Below the pieces are notes generated by a model. It was given only the letters and a program-made list of their open reading frames with translations, was not told the DNA's origin and did no database searches. From positions 590,001 through 654,000 of the forward strand of contig NZ_BRXR01000001.1 in assembly GCF_026012015.1 (NCBI RefSeq): a DNA stretch of 64,000 nt. The letters run 5' to 3'. A program made the position numbers and the translations under genes. How positions within the stretch are numbered: position 1 is the stretch's first letter; every line of letters begins with the position of its first letter. Shown here piece after piece: positions 24,427 to 32,603 of the stretch. Origin of the DNA: Clostridium omnivorum (GTDB taxonomy: Bacteria > Bacillota > Clostridia > Clostridiales > Clostridiaceae).

Positions 24427-25143
24427 TTATTTTTTTATATCATATATTTTAACTATTTGGTCTGGATTTTCTCCCATTCCCATATTATCTTTACTTGCTT
24501 CTCTAAATACCCAACCAGTTCCTTCAAGCTTTTTAACATCAAGTCCTGCTTTTATAAGCGGCTCTGCTTTAAGTACAAATATCATATCAGCATCATTTAA
24601 TCCTAGCTTTTCTGTCCACTGAACTTCATTTCCTTCTCCTAGAACTAATCTATAGTGCTGCTGTGCTTTATGGTACTTAAGAATGCTTGGGTCTACTTTT
24701 AGGAGCCTTCTCATAGAATCCTCAGAACCATTGGAGTTTTCTTTCTTATCACCTACATTATAGATTTTTACTAATCTGTTAGGCAAATCTTGTCCTTCCT
24801 CTTTTTCTGCTGGCTTATATAACCATTCATTTTGGTCTAATTTACTTACATCCAAACCAGCCTTAACTAAAGGGTCTGCTAACATAACCATAGCAAAGTC
24901 AGCCTTATTAGCGGACATATCCTTGCTCCACTCAAACTTTTCGCCTGTAGGAAGTTTAAATCCCCAATGCTGCAATGCCTTATGGAAACCTTTATTATCA
25001 GGATATGCTTTCACAATTTCATTAAAAGCTTTAAGACCATTATCTGCTTCCTTACTTCCTGTCACGGTTCTACTGCATGCTGATAAAGAAATTACTAGAA
25101 TAGAAGAAGATAATAATGCCACTATTTTTCTGGTGCTTTTCAT
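24427..25143 (-). CDS. Lipoprotein with an internally duplicated domain
   Basis: A 238-residue lipoprotein; the signal peptide MKSTRKIVALLSSSILVISLSAC has the lipidated Cys at 23. Two copies of a domain of about 95 residues follow. Matching pieces are NKGFHKALQHWGFKLPTGEKFEWSKDM with LKYHKAQQHYRLVLGEGNEVQWTEKL, ADFAMVMLADPLVKAGLDVSKLDQNEWLYK with ADMIFVLKAEPLIKAGLDVKKLEGTGWVFR, and RLVKIYNV with QIVKIYDI. No named family is recognised. Its promoter carries the paired CTTCATA boxes, tying it to the two-component system encoded just upstream. Confidence 0.8.
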   Translation of the reverse strand: MKSTRKIVALLSSSILVISLSACSRTVTGSKEADNGLKAFNEIVKAYPDNKGFHKALQHWGFKLPTGEKFEWSKDMSANKADFAMVMLADPLVKAGLDVSKLDQNEWLYKPAEKEEGQDLPNRLVKIYNVGDKKENSNGSEDSMRRLLKVDPSILKYHKAQQHYRLVLGEGNEVQWTEKLGLNDADMIFVLKAEPLIKAGLDVKKLEGTGWVFREASKDNMGMGENPDQIVKIYDIKK

Positions 25144-25186
25144 ATAATTACAACTCCTTTAATATTTTTGTATATCTTACAAAAAT

Positions 25187-25219
25187 ATAATAATTGATTG
25201 TTGTGAAGACTATATGAAG
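25187..25219 (-). promoter_or_regulatory. Paired box and -10 of the duplicated lipoprotein gene
   Basis: On the plus strand TGTGAAG (25202-25208) and TATGAAG (25213-25219) are 11 bp apart; in the gene direction TATTAT (25192-25187) follows after nine bases. Confidence 0.65.
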
Positions 25220-25237
25220 AAAAACCAAATTTATAAA

Positions 25238-26602
25238 TTATTTATTTAGAGTAATCTTAAACTTAGTTCCTTTACCTTCTTTACTTTCAACATCTATACT
25301 TCCTGAATGAAGCTGTATTATATTTTTAACAATAGTTAAGCCTATTCCACTTCCTTCAATTTCGTGTCTACTCTTATCTCCTCTATAAAGCCTTTCAAAT
25401 ATAAATGGCAAATCTTCTTCCTTTATTCCGATACCATTATCTTCAACCTCTATAATGATATTTTCATTATTCTTATACATTTTGATAAGCACCTTACCAT
25501 TACACGTAGTAAATTTTAAAGCATTTGATATTAGATTTATAAAAACCTGTTTTAACTTATCCTTGTCACCAGTAAGACTATAGTCCTGATTTGGCTCAAA
25601 ATCATAACTGAGCACAATACCTTTATTTTTTGCTGTCATATAATATTCTTCACATATACCTTGAATAAGCTCATCTAAAACCACATTTCCAAAGTTGAGT
25701 TTAATACTCTCGGCTTCAAATTCTTTTAGAACATCTAAATTATTTAATAATCTTCCAAACCTAACTACTTCTTCATTTAAATAATTTAGTCTTTCTGTTG
25801 AAGCCGGAAAGAGACCATCTATAATGGCTTCTAGATTATTCTGCAGTACATTCAAAGGTGCTCTTATCTCATGAGATATATCAGAAACCAACCGCTTTCT
25901 AAGCATATCCTGATATTTAAGCTTTTCTGCTAAAATATTTACACTTTTACGTAGATTTTCTAGTTCCTCAATATTAGACTTTGTGCTAGATTTAGTGTTA
26001 AAATTACCTTTTGACAGGCTTACTGACAGATTTGCCACATCCTTAATTGGAATGGAAAACTTTTTAGAAAAATACAAGCTAATCAAGATAATAATAAATA
26101 AAGTTATTACCCCGCTAGTTATAATACTCTTATTTATTGATAATTTAAAATTCACGTCTTCGTCGGACAGCAATACAGAGGAGTATTGACCTATATCAAC
26201 ATATCCAACTACTTCTCCGTTAACTTTAATTTCAAATCTTTTAGAGGTATAAATGCCTTTTTCATTAACAACCATAGTATTCAAATGCTGCTTATCTTTA
26301 ATATCATTTGGATCCATACCCCATATAGATTTTTTATTTTTATCAAGCAATGTTAAGCAATAATTTCCCATATAAGCTTCATGTAATAATTCTGTACCCG
26401 AATCATTAGTCCACTTTCCATCCCTTTTATATATTTCTTGAAGAATTGATACAATTCTCTCATATCTCTTGTTTTGAGTGTCTACCATATATTCATTAAA
26501 CTTACTATTTACAGTTATATTAACAAAGACAGTTATCAATGTAATTGCAATAATTGAGCATATTATTAATAAAACACTTAATTTACTTCTGATTGACTGC
26601 AT
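25238..26602 (-). CDS. Sensor histidine kinase, paralogue of the copper-island kinase
   Basis: A 454-residue kinase: transmembrane helix at about 8-30, outside domain to about 155, second helix (about 158-178), HAMP, HisKA with His244 in VSDISHEIRAPL, and an ATPase domain (NLISNALKF, DNGIGIKEEDLPFIFERLYR, GSGIGLTI). The stretch LRKRLVSDISHEIRAPL is close to LRKRLTSDMAHELRTPL of the kinase at 11595, and overall layout is the same, but the outside domain has no Met cluster (it contains WTNDSGTELLHEAYMGNYCLTLLD). The signal is unknown. Its gene begins directly after the regulator's stop codon. Confidence 0.92.
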   Translation of the reverse strand: MQSIRSKLSVLLIICSIIAITLITVFVNITVNSKFNEYMVDTQNKRYERIVSILQEIYKRDGKWTNDSGTELLHEAYMGNYCLTLLDKNKKSIWGMDPNDIKDKQHLNTMVVNEKGIYTSKRFEIKVNGEVVGYVDIGQYSSVLLSDEDVNFKLSINKSIITSGVITLFIIILISLYFSKKFSIPIKDVANLSVSLSKGNFNTKSSTKSNIEELENLRKSVNILAEKLKYQDMLRKRLVSDISHEIRAPLNVLQNNLEAIIDGLFPASTERLNYLNEEVVRFGRLLNNLDVLKEFEAESIKLNFGNVVLDELIQGICEEYYMTAKNKGIVLSYDFEPNQDYSLTGDKDKLKQVFINLISNALKFTTCNGKVLIKMYKNNENIIIEVEDNGIGIKEEDLPFIFERLYRGDKSRHEIEGSGIGLTIVKNIIQLHSGSIDVESKEGKGTKFKITLNK

Positions 26603-27289
26603 CTATATATCACCACCGAATTTATATCCTACTTTCATAACTGTTATAACATACTTAGGATTTTTTGTATCCTTCTCTATCTTTTTACGTATATTTTTTA
26701 TATAAACATCTACAGTTCTATCATAGCCTTCAAAATCTATACCGAATACCTTATCTATAAGCTGTTCTCTAGATAATACCTTACCTTTATTTACTAGTAG
26801 TGTATATAATATATCAAATTCATTTGGAGTAAAGGACACTTCCTCTCCATTTATTTTTACTGTTCTTTCACCATAATCAACAATTAGCCTTCCATCATTA
26901 AATATAGTAGAATCCTTCTCATTTTCTGCATTTACTCTCCTAAAAAGTGCATTCACTCTTGCAGTTAGCTCCCTTGGGCTAAAGGGCTTAACTAAGTATT
27001 CGTCTGCTCCTATATTAAGACCCTCTATTCTATCATTTAATGCTCCCTTTGCTGTAAGCATAAAAATATGCACTTCTGAGCTTTTCCTTATTATCTTACA
27101 AATATCTTCCCCATTTATATCTGGAAGCATTAAATCAAGTATTATCAATTTAAAATCTATTGTTTTAAAAAGTTCAATTCCTTTAAGTCCTCTTGTAGTA
27201 CAATACACCTTATACCCTTCTTTTTCTAAATAGGCCTTTAAAACCTCAGATACTCTTTCTTCATCCTCAATTATCAAGATGTTATACAT
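26603..27289 (-). CDS. OmpR-family response regulator, paralogue of the copper-island regulator
   Basis: A 228-residue regulator with receiver domain (IIEDEERV, Asp52 in LIILDLMLPD, MLTAKGALND, VKPFSPREL) and winged-helix domain with the recognition region GYDRTVDVYIKNIRKKIEKD. This differs at only a few positions from GFDRTVDTYIKNIRQKIED in the regulator at 10882, so similar DNA targets are expected. A half-matching box with TATAAT at the standard distance lies before it (27372-27404), which may mean autoregulation. It is co-transcribed with the kinase gene. Confidence 0.93.
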   Translation of the reverse strand: MYNILIIEDEERVSEVLKAYLEKEGYKVYCTTRGLKGIELFKTIDFKLIILDLMLPDINGEDICKIIRKSSEVHIFMLTAKGALNDRIEGLNIGADEYLVKPFSPRELTARVNALFRRVNAENEKDSTIFNDGRLIVDYGERTVKINGEEVSFTPNEFDILYTLLVNKGKVLSREQLIDKVFGIDFEGYDRTVDVYIKNIRKKIEKDTKNPKYVITVMKVGYKFGGDI

Positions 27290-27371
27290 ATATTAATACA
27301 CCTCCCGTATATTTAATAAAACACTAAAATATAGAAAGTAGAATACATTCACTTTTTACTTAATTGAAATA

Positions 27372-27404
27372 ATTATAACAGAATCTTTTAAAAATTATAT
27401 AAAG
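27372..27404 (-). promoter_or_regulatory. Weak paired box with consensus -10 before the second response regulator gene
   Basis: One box matches on the minus strand (CTTTATA, 27404-27398); the second position (27393-27387) does not. TATAAT (27377-27372) sits at the same distance as in the good sites. Confidence 0.35.
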
Positions 27405-27474
27405 ATTTTCTCTATCAGCTTCAGTTTATAATTATTTTATATCTTTTATAATAATTTTATAAAAGCAAAAAAAC

Positions 27475-27496
27475 AAGAGACAGAAATCTGCCTCTT
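27475..27496 (-). terminator. Intrinsic terminator of the NlpC/P60 gene
   Basis: On the minus strand AAGAGGCAG and CTGTCTCTT form a 9-bp stem with one G-U pair, followed by GTTTTTTTG; the stem overlaps the end of the coding sequence. Confidence 0.75.
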
Positions 27497-28599
27497 TATC
27501 TCATAACTCTTCTTGCTGTAATATAGTCTGATCTATCATATGAGGATATTTTAATAACATCACCAGTTCTTGGAGAATGTATATACATACCATTGCCAAT
27601 ATATATCCCCATATGACTTGGGCTTCCACCTTTTCCATAGAACACTAAATCACCTGGTCGAAGCTGATCTCTTGAAACCCCATATCCATCATTTATTTGA
27701 TCGTAGGTAGTCCTTCCTAGTGATATTCCAAAATGCCTATACACATATTGAGTAAACCCAGAGCAATCAAAGCCTGCTGGTGTAGTTCCTCCCCATAAAT
27801 ATGGTGTTCCTAAAAAATTTGATGCATATGCTACTACAGTATTACTTGATACTGATACTGCACCTCTTGAAGGAGTATACTTAGGTGTTGCATTTCTTAT
27901 TGATTCAATTTGCTTCATAGTTTCATTAAGCTTTGCTTGCGATTCATTTACAGCGGAAGCATATACTCTTTCTTGGCTTTGAGCCTCTTCAATTAATTTA
28001 CTTTGATCAACTTTATCTGATTTTAACTTGGACAGTTTTTTATTATTTTCATCATTCAACGAAACTAATTCTTGATTTTTTTTATTTAAATTTTGTTTAA
28101 CTGCATTTAATTGTTCTTGCTTTTCTTTAATATTTTCAGTAATTTTTTTATCAAGCTGCATTATGCTCCTAACTGCCTCTACTCTCGATATAAAATCACT
28201 AAAACCATTAGCCTCAACCAAAACCTGTAGATATGCCGCTGCTCCATTTATGTACATAGCTCGTACTCTTTTATTAAATACATCTTGCTCATTTTTCATA
28301 TCTTCTTCTGCTTGCTTGTACTGTTTTTCATTAGCTTTAATATCTTCTTGTACCTTCAATATTTGATTTTTATTTTTTGCAATCTGATTCATTACTTCTT
28401 CAATTTCATTGTCAAGGTTCTCTATCTTTTGCTCAACTTCAAACCTATTACCTTGTGCTTTTTTTAATTCATTTTTATCTGCTTGTAATTGTTCCTTTTG
28501 ACTTTGTACTTGTTCTGATGTAGGCTGTGCAAAAACAGGCTTTTGAATAAAAGCTACTAGCACAAACATCACTACAAAGTATTTCAGTACTCTTTTCAT
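27496..28599 (-). CDS. Secreted NlpC/P60 peptidoglycan endopeptidase with coiled coil
   Basis: A 367-residue exported protein: signal peptide (MKRVLKYFVVMFVLVAFIQKPVFA), a long coiled coil (about 28-235), and a C-terminal NlpC/P60 peptidase domain (about 255-367). The catalytic Cys is in AGFDCSGFTQYVYRHFGI and the His in GGSPSHMGIYIGN; LGTPYLWGG and RPGDLVFY are family hallmarks. This is the plan of CwlO/PcsB-type hydrolases, which are usually held inactive by the coiled coil until the FtsEX complex acts. A second such enzyme lies at 59579. Confidence 0.92.
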   Translation of the reverse strand: MKRVLKYFVVMFVLVAFIQKPVFAQPTSEQVQSQKEQLQADKNELKKAQGNRFEVEQKIENLDNEIEEVMNQIAKNKNQILKVQEDIKANEKQYKQAEEDMKNEQDVFNKRVRAMYINGAAAYLQVLVEANGFSDFISRVEAVRSIMQLDKKITENIKEKQEQLNAVKQNLNKKNQELVSLNDENNKKLSKLKSDKVDQSKLIEEAQSQERVYASAVNESQAKLNETMKQIESIRNATPKYTPSRGAVSVSSNTVVAYASNFLGTPYLWGGTTPAGFDCSGFTQYVYRHFGISLGRTTYDQINDGYGVSRDQLRPGDLVFYGKGGSPSHMGIYIGNGMYIHSPRTGDVIKISSYDRSDYITARRVMR

Positions 28600-28649
28600 C
28601 GCCTTCCTCCTAAGCTATTCAATAATATATTGCAATTAAAAGTTAATGC

Positions 28650-28781
28650 TTATTTAATCTTTCTTCTTGATTCTTTACAATTACCACAAGAGCATGATCC
28701 GGCTGATTTACTTCTAAATCTACTAAAAATAATATAAACAGAGAATCCAACCAATGCAGCAGTAATTAATATCTCATACAT
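28650..28781 (-). CDS. FeoB-associated Cys-rich membrane protein
   Basis: A 43-residue gene. ATG at 28781 follows GGAGGTGA. The protein has one N-terminal helix (ILITAALVGFSVYIIFS) and a basic Cys-rich end, SAGSCSCGNCKESRRKIK. This matches the small FeoB-associated proteins (virus attachment p12 type) that normally sit beside feoB in ferrous-iron uptake operons. No feo gene is in the window, so it is an orphan copy. Its promoter carries the paired box at 28880. Confidence 0.8.
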   Translation of the reverse strand: MYEILITAALVGFSVYIIFSRFRSKSAGSCSCGNCKESRRKIK

Positions 28782-28864
28782 TTAATTATTCACCTCCAAC
28801 TATGCACTTAAAATGCTAATTATAAGAAAACATAACTTCGTCTGTTTTACTTTACATGCGTTTG

Positions 28865-28897
28865 ATTTTATCAATTTTATATGTAGATAATATGAAG
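28865..28897 (-). promoter_or_regulatory. Paired box and -10 of the FeoB-associated gene
   Basis: On the plus strand TATGTAG (28880-28886) and TATGAAG (28891-28897) are 11 bp apart; in the gene direction TAAAAT (28870-28865) follows after nine bases. Confidence 0.6.
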
Positions 28898-28985
28898 ATT
28901 GATAAAAACATGCTAAATTACTGATAGAATTATCAACAAACTTCATCCAATAATTAAAAATGCTAAATACCGAAAGTAAACGCAA

Positions 28986-29018
28986 AACAGCACCCTGTCA
29001 GCTAGACATGGTGCTGTT
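28986..29018 (-). terminator. Intrinsic terminator of the CDGSH gene
   Basis: AACAGCACC (28986-28994) pairs with GGTGCTGTT (29010-29018), with a smaller inner stem. Confidence 0.8.
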
Positions 29019-29029
29019 ATTTATTTATA

Positions 29030-29269
29030 TTATAAATTTTTGTGAGAACCATCACAATAAGGCGGATTCTTAGTTTGCTTGCAAGTACAAAGATAAACTG
29101 TTTCATCCTTCTCAGCTGTAAATGCTAATGGTTCGAAAGAAGTGCCTTTATGTGATCCGTCACAAAACGGCTGCTTGCCGCTCCTGCCGCATGAACACCA
29201 ATAATAGGTCTCTCCTTTTTTTACATCGACAGCTATAGGTTCTTTTCCAGCTATTATAGGCTTTTCCAT
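29030..29269 (-). CDS. Twin CDGSH iron-sulfur protein
   Basis: A 79-residue protein with two CDGSH [2Fe-2S] sites: CSCGRSGKQPFCDGSH and CTCKQTKNPPYCDGSH, each giving the three-Cys one-His ligand set. Family members act as electron-transfer or redox-sensing proteins; the exact role is unknown. ATG at 29269 is preferred over ATG at 29275 because AAGGGAG is then correctly spaced. It is a single-gene unit. Confidence 0.92.
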   Translation of the reverse strand: MEKPIIAGKEPIAVDVKKGETYYWCSCGRSGKQPFCDGSHKGTSFEPLAFTAEKDETVYLCTCKQTKNPPYCDGSHKNL

Positions 29270-29470
29270 AAACATCTCTCCCTTTAAATTTTCTTATTAA
29301 TAATTTATAATGATATTTTTCATTTTATTTTGTGTATAAATTCACACTTTATACCGCATATGTATTTGAGGAAGTTATATATGTTATGCAATATTAAAAC
29401 TCAAAGCTTATATAACTTTAAGTAGCATTATTGCTATTGCAAACATAATATAGTAATAAAATTATAAAAA

Positions 29471-30172
29471 GTGGTGATAGTTACGTACTTATATGAATCG
29501 GATCCCCAGTATAATAATGTTTATCCTTATAATTCTTCAGGTTTTCAAACACCGTGGTACTGTGATGCTAATTTTTTCTGTCCCTTATACAGATACAATT
29601 TTCAAAGAAGTATTTCCCCTTCACAAGCAATAAGCAAATCAAAACTAATATTGTCAAATAAAATTCGTGAACTATGGGAACAGCATACTACATGGACTAG
29701 AGCTGCCATCGTAAGCCTTGTATTTGGCCTTCCGGACGTAGATTTTGTTACTAATAGGCTCCTTCAAAACCCTGAAGACTTTGGAAATACGTTTAGAGTA
29801 TACTATGGCAACAAAATTGGTTCAAAACTAAGAGATTTGATAAGAGAACACCTTGTAATTGCCGCGCAGCTTGTCAAAGCAGCTAAGGCAGGAGATAACA
29901 AGGCTGAGTCTGAAATTGAAAAGAGATGGTATGCTAATGGTGATGAAATTGCCGCTTTCCTTAGAAGCATAAACCCTTATTGGTCCGAGGAAGATTGGAG
30001 AAAGATGTACCGTACACACCTTGGACTTGTTAAATCCGAAGCTGTTATTTTGCTTACTAAAAACTACTCAACTGAAGCTTCTATATATGATAAACTTGAA
30101 ACTCAGGCATTGGAAATGGCTGATATGATGATACAGGGCATTATTAAGCAATTTCCAGAAAAATTTAAATAA
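29471..30172 (+). CDS. Conserved hypothetical protein
   Basis: An approximately 233-residue soluble protein. The N-terminal third is rich in Tyr, Asn and Pro with several Cys (SSGFQTPWYCDANFFCPLYRY); the rest is helical, with LLQNPEDFGNTFRVYYGNKIGSKLRDLIREHLVIAAQLVKAAKAGDNKAESEIEKRWYANGDEIAAFLRSINPYWSEEDWRKMYRTHLGL. I have seen this arrangement in Bacillus and Clostridium hypothetical proteins, sometimes mislabelled acetylglutamate kinase, but no kinase motif is visible. The start is uncertain: GTG at 29471 or 29474, without a clear ribosome binding site. Confidence 0.7.
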   Translation: MVIVTYLYESDPQYNNVYPYNSSGFQTPWYCDANFFCPLYRYNFQRSISPSQAISKSKLILSNKIRELWEQHTTWTRAAIVSLVFGLPDVDFVTNRLLQNPEDFGNTFRVYYGNKIGSKLRDLIREHLVIAAQLVKAAKAGDNKAESEIEKRWYANGDEIAAFLRSINPYWSEEDWRKMYRTHLGLVKSEAVILLTKNYSTEASIYDKLETQALEMADMMIQGIIKQFPEKFK

Positions 30173-30178
30173 AATGCT

Positions 30179-30215
30179 AAAAGGACAAACGGCGTTTTAC
30201 ATCGTTTGTCCTTTT
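30179..30215 (+). terminator. Intrinsic terminator
   Basis: AAAAGGACAAACG (30179-30191) pairs with CGTTTGTCCTTTT (30203-30215), a perfect 13-bp stem. Confidence 0.9.
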
Positions 30216-30314
30216 GACGAATACGTTATACGGATTCCATTTTAAAGTTATGATATCTAAAAGCTAGACACTAAATGATCTATCTTGGAACATTCGTGTA
30301 TTATCATTAATTAT

Positions 30315-30734
30315 TTAAGACTTAATATTAAATACATTGTCTATATCCTGAGTTATTTTACTATCAATAAATCCTTCTTCTTTCATCTTGTTCAAAATAT
30401 CCATTGCTGACCTATGGCTTAAGGCTCTTCTATAGGGCCTTTCCTCAGTCAGCGCTTCATATATATCAAGGCAAGCTATAAGACGAGAATTAAAATCTAA
30501 TGCTTCTGCTGTCTTTCCAAAAGGGTACCCTTGTCCATTAAGCTTTTCGTGATGATTTGATGCCCACTCTGTAATATCCTCAAAGCCACTAATTTCCTGT
30601 AGAGCTTGCCTGGTATAGAAGGAAGTATAAGCTGTTCTCTTTCCATGGTTTGAGGACACGCCCAGTATATCAATCTCTACAAAGTCCAGCGCAAAAGATA
30701 CAGCTCTTAAAAATTCATTTAAATTAAATAACAA
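30315..30734 (-). pseudogene. HD-GYP phosphodiesterase gene with an internal in-frame deletion
   Basis: The 139-residue product joins the start of an HD-domain protein (FLRAVSFALDFVEIDILGVSSNHGKRTAY) directly to the second half of an HD-GYP domain (FEDITEWASNHHEKLNGQGYPFG, ACLDIYEALTEERPYRRAL). HD-GYP proteins hydrolyse cyclic di-GMP, but the first metal-binding His, the HD pair and the HDIGK motif that should lie between are missing. The join is near residue 37-42. The reading frame is open, so this may be a recent deletion; catalytic activity is very unlikely. A ribosome binding site (GGAGGG) is kept. Confidence 0.7.
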
Positions 30735-30786
30735 TTTATATCCCTCCTAGTATTTCATTGTATTCTACTATCAATCTGTTATCATG

Positions 30787-30808
30787 ATTATAAAATAAAA
30801 TGATGAAG
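30787..30808 (-). promoter_or_regulatory. Half box with consensus -10 before the broken HD-GYP gene
   Basis: GATGAAG (30802-30808, plus strand) matches one box, and TATAAT (30792-30787 in the gene direction) stands at the usual distance; the second box is not recognisable. Confidence 0.25.
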
Positions 30809-30869
30809 ATTGCATTATAAAAGAGATGGCTATAGTAGCTAGTTTTATAAAGCTGTCAAAAAAAACCTG

Positions 30870-30898
30870 TTGCTTTTTTAAAATCCTTTAATTATAAT
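30870..30898 (+). promoter_or_regulatory. Promoter of the T-box operon
   Basis: TTGCTT (30870-30875), 17 bp, TATAAT (30893-30898), just before the T-box leader. Confidence 0.6.
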
Positions 30899-30929
30899 CA
30901 AATTCAGATATATTTTATATGAATTAATA

Positions 30930-31190
30930 AATGCTTAGATCAGGAAAAGTAAATTGCAGAAAACAGACAGAGAAAAGTTCCTTGGGTGAGAGAGCTTTAT
31001 GGCAGAATGCAGTTGAAGTGCCCCTGTGAGCAGTTAACCGAAATTTAGTAGGCTTATCCGGATTTCTCCCGTTATAGAGATATGGTATGTAAGTACCAGA
31101 TGAAAGATAGGCATTTTTATGCCTAACCAGAGTGGAACCGCGGAAGTCAACCTTCTGCCTCTGAATTTTATTCAGAGGCAGAAGGTTTTT
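30930..31190 (+). ncRNA. T-box leader, probably sensing tRNA-Cys
   Basis: The leader has the T-box sequence AGAGTGGAACCGCGG (31129-31143), the stem I GGTGAGAGAGC distal region, and a strong terminator (16-bp stem 31151-31166 with 31170-31185, then T6). The TGAAG that precedes the specifier in many T-boxes occurs at 31014-31018, making the specifier TGC (31019-31021), a Cys codon. Uncharged tRNA-Cys would prevent termination and switch on the cystine symporter and ATP-grasp genes. Confidence 0.9.
31151..31190 (+). terminator. Regulated terminator of the T-box leader
   Basis: CCTTCTGCCTCTGAAT pairs with 31170-31185 and is followed by TTTTTT; the T-box sequence can compete with its 5' strand. 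Confidence 0.9.
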
Positions 31191-31258
31191 TGTTTTTCTC
31201 TGACAGGGCCCGTTTGAGAAAAAACTTGTAATTTAAATAAAAAATTGGAGGAAGAAAA

Positions 31259-32578
31259 ATGAATTTACAATATATTTCCCTGTTAATATCAGCTTCAATC
31301 TTAGGTATTTTATTCTTTATGAAGACTAAAAAAAATAATTTTGGAATTAGAGTTTTAACTGCAATGATATTTGGAGTTGCTGTTGGCATAATTCTAAAAA
31401 ACAACGCTTTAATAATTGAACCTCTTGGAACTATTTATGTTAACCTGATTAAGATGCTCGTTATACCTCTTGTTATGGCATCTTTAATTTCAAGTATAAC
31501 TACTCTAGACAACACAGAAAAACTTAAAAGAATAAGCTTTAAATCTCTTGGATTTTTAATTGCTACCACAGTGCTTGCTACTGGTATAGGCTTAATTGTT
31601 GGAAAGGTAATGAATCTAGGCTCAGGCATGCAGTTTGTAAAGGATGCAGCCTTTAAGGCTAAAGAAGTCCCAAAGTTTTCTTCTGTTATAGTAGACATGT
31701 TCCCTATTAACCCAATTAGCGACATGGCAAATGCAAAGATGATTCCTGTTATTATTTTTTCGATATTAGTTGCTGTTGCAATAAATGTGGAGGGTACAAA
31801 GCAACCTGAAGCAGTTAAACCTGTTAAAGACTTCATTAGCTCATTCTCAAAAATAATGTTTAGTCTAACAAGGATGATAATAGAACTAACCCCTTATGGA
31901 GTATATGGTTTGATGGTGCCTGTAGCAGCTAAATATGGAGTTGCATCACTGCTTCCTTTAGGCAAGTTTATACTGGCTATGTATATAGGCTGCCTTATTC
32001 ATATAGCTTTAGTTCATGGAAGCCTGATAGCTTTAATTGCCAAGGTTAATCCAATAAAATTCTTTACGAAAATTTCTGAAGCTTTAGTAGTTGCCTTCAC
32101 AACAAGAAGCAGTTATGGTACATTACCAATAACTATAAGAGTATTAACAGAAAAAGTAAAAGTCTCTGACAGAATAGCCAGCTTTACAGCCTCCCTTGGA
32201 GCCTCCATTGGAATGAACGGCGGAGGCGGAGTTTACCCAACTCTTGTAGCAATATTTGTAGCAAGACTATTTAACATTGAGCTTACCTTTGCTCACTATA
32301 TACTGCTCTTTGTAACAGCAGCAATAAGCTCTATAGGAATTGCAGGAGTACCTGGGGCCGCTACCATATCAGCGACAGTTGTTCTTTCAAGCCTTGGACT
32401 TCCAGTAGAAGGTCTAGCTATGATTTTAGGTATTGATGTGGTTGTAGATATGATAAGAACAATGACAAATGTTACAGGTGCTGCAGTAGCCTCAATTCTT
32501 GTGGCAAGCACTGAAAATGAACTAGATGTTGATGCCTTTAACAAGAGTGATGTAAAAAATGAGCTAACCGTAGCTTAA
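31259..32578 (+). CDS. tcyP: TcyP-like L-cystine sodium symporter (DAACS family)
   Basis: A 439-residue dicarboxylate/amino acid:cation symporter with about eight membrane helices. The conserved regions VAFTTRSSYGTLPITIRVL, GASIGMNGGGGVYPTLVAIF and ISSIGIAGVPGAATISATVVLSSLGLPV parallel those of Bacillus TcyP, a cystine importer, more than those of GltP/DctP proteins. The Cys-type T-box upstream supports cystine as substrate. GGAGGAAG precedes the ATG. It is followed after 25 bp by the ATP-grasp gene in the same transcript. Confidence 0.85.
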   Translation: MNLQYISLLISASILGILFFMKTKKNNFGIRVLTAMIFGVAVGIILKNNALIIEPLGTIYVNLIKMLVIPLVMASLISSITTLDNTEKLKRISFKSLGFLIATTVLATGIGLIVGKVMNLGSGMQFVKDAAFKAKEVPKFSSVIVDMFPINPISDMANAKMIPVIIFSILVAVAINVEGTKQPEAVKPVKDFISSFSKIMFSLTRMIIELTPYGVYGLMVPVAAKYGVASLLPLGKFILAMYIGCLIHIALVHGSLIALIAKVNPIKFFTKISEALVVAFTTRSSYGTLPITIRVLTEKVKVSDRIASFTASLGASIGMNGGGGVYPTLVAIFVARLFNIELTFAHYILLFVTAAISSIGIAGVPGAATISATVVLSSLGLPVEGLAMILGIDVVVDMIRTMTNVTGAAVASILVASTENELDVDAFNKSDVKNELTVA

Positions 32579-32603
32579 TATAAAAGAAAGGACTGAATTA
32601 AAC

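Noticed and set aside
28800-28985. A 61-codon minus-strand frame before the FeoB-associated gene
   Set aside because: It overlaps the paired-box promoter, has no ribosome binding site and an improbable residue composition.
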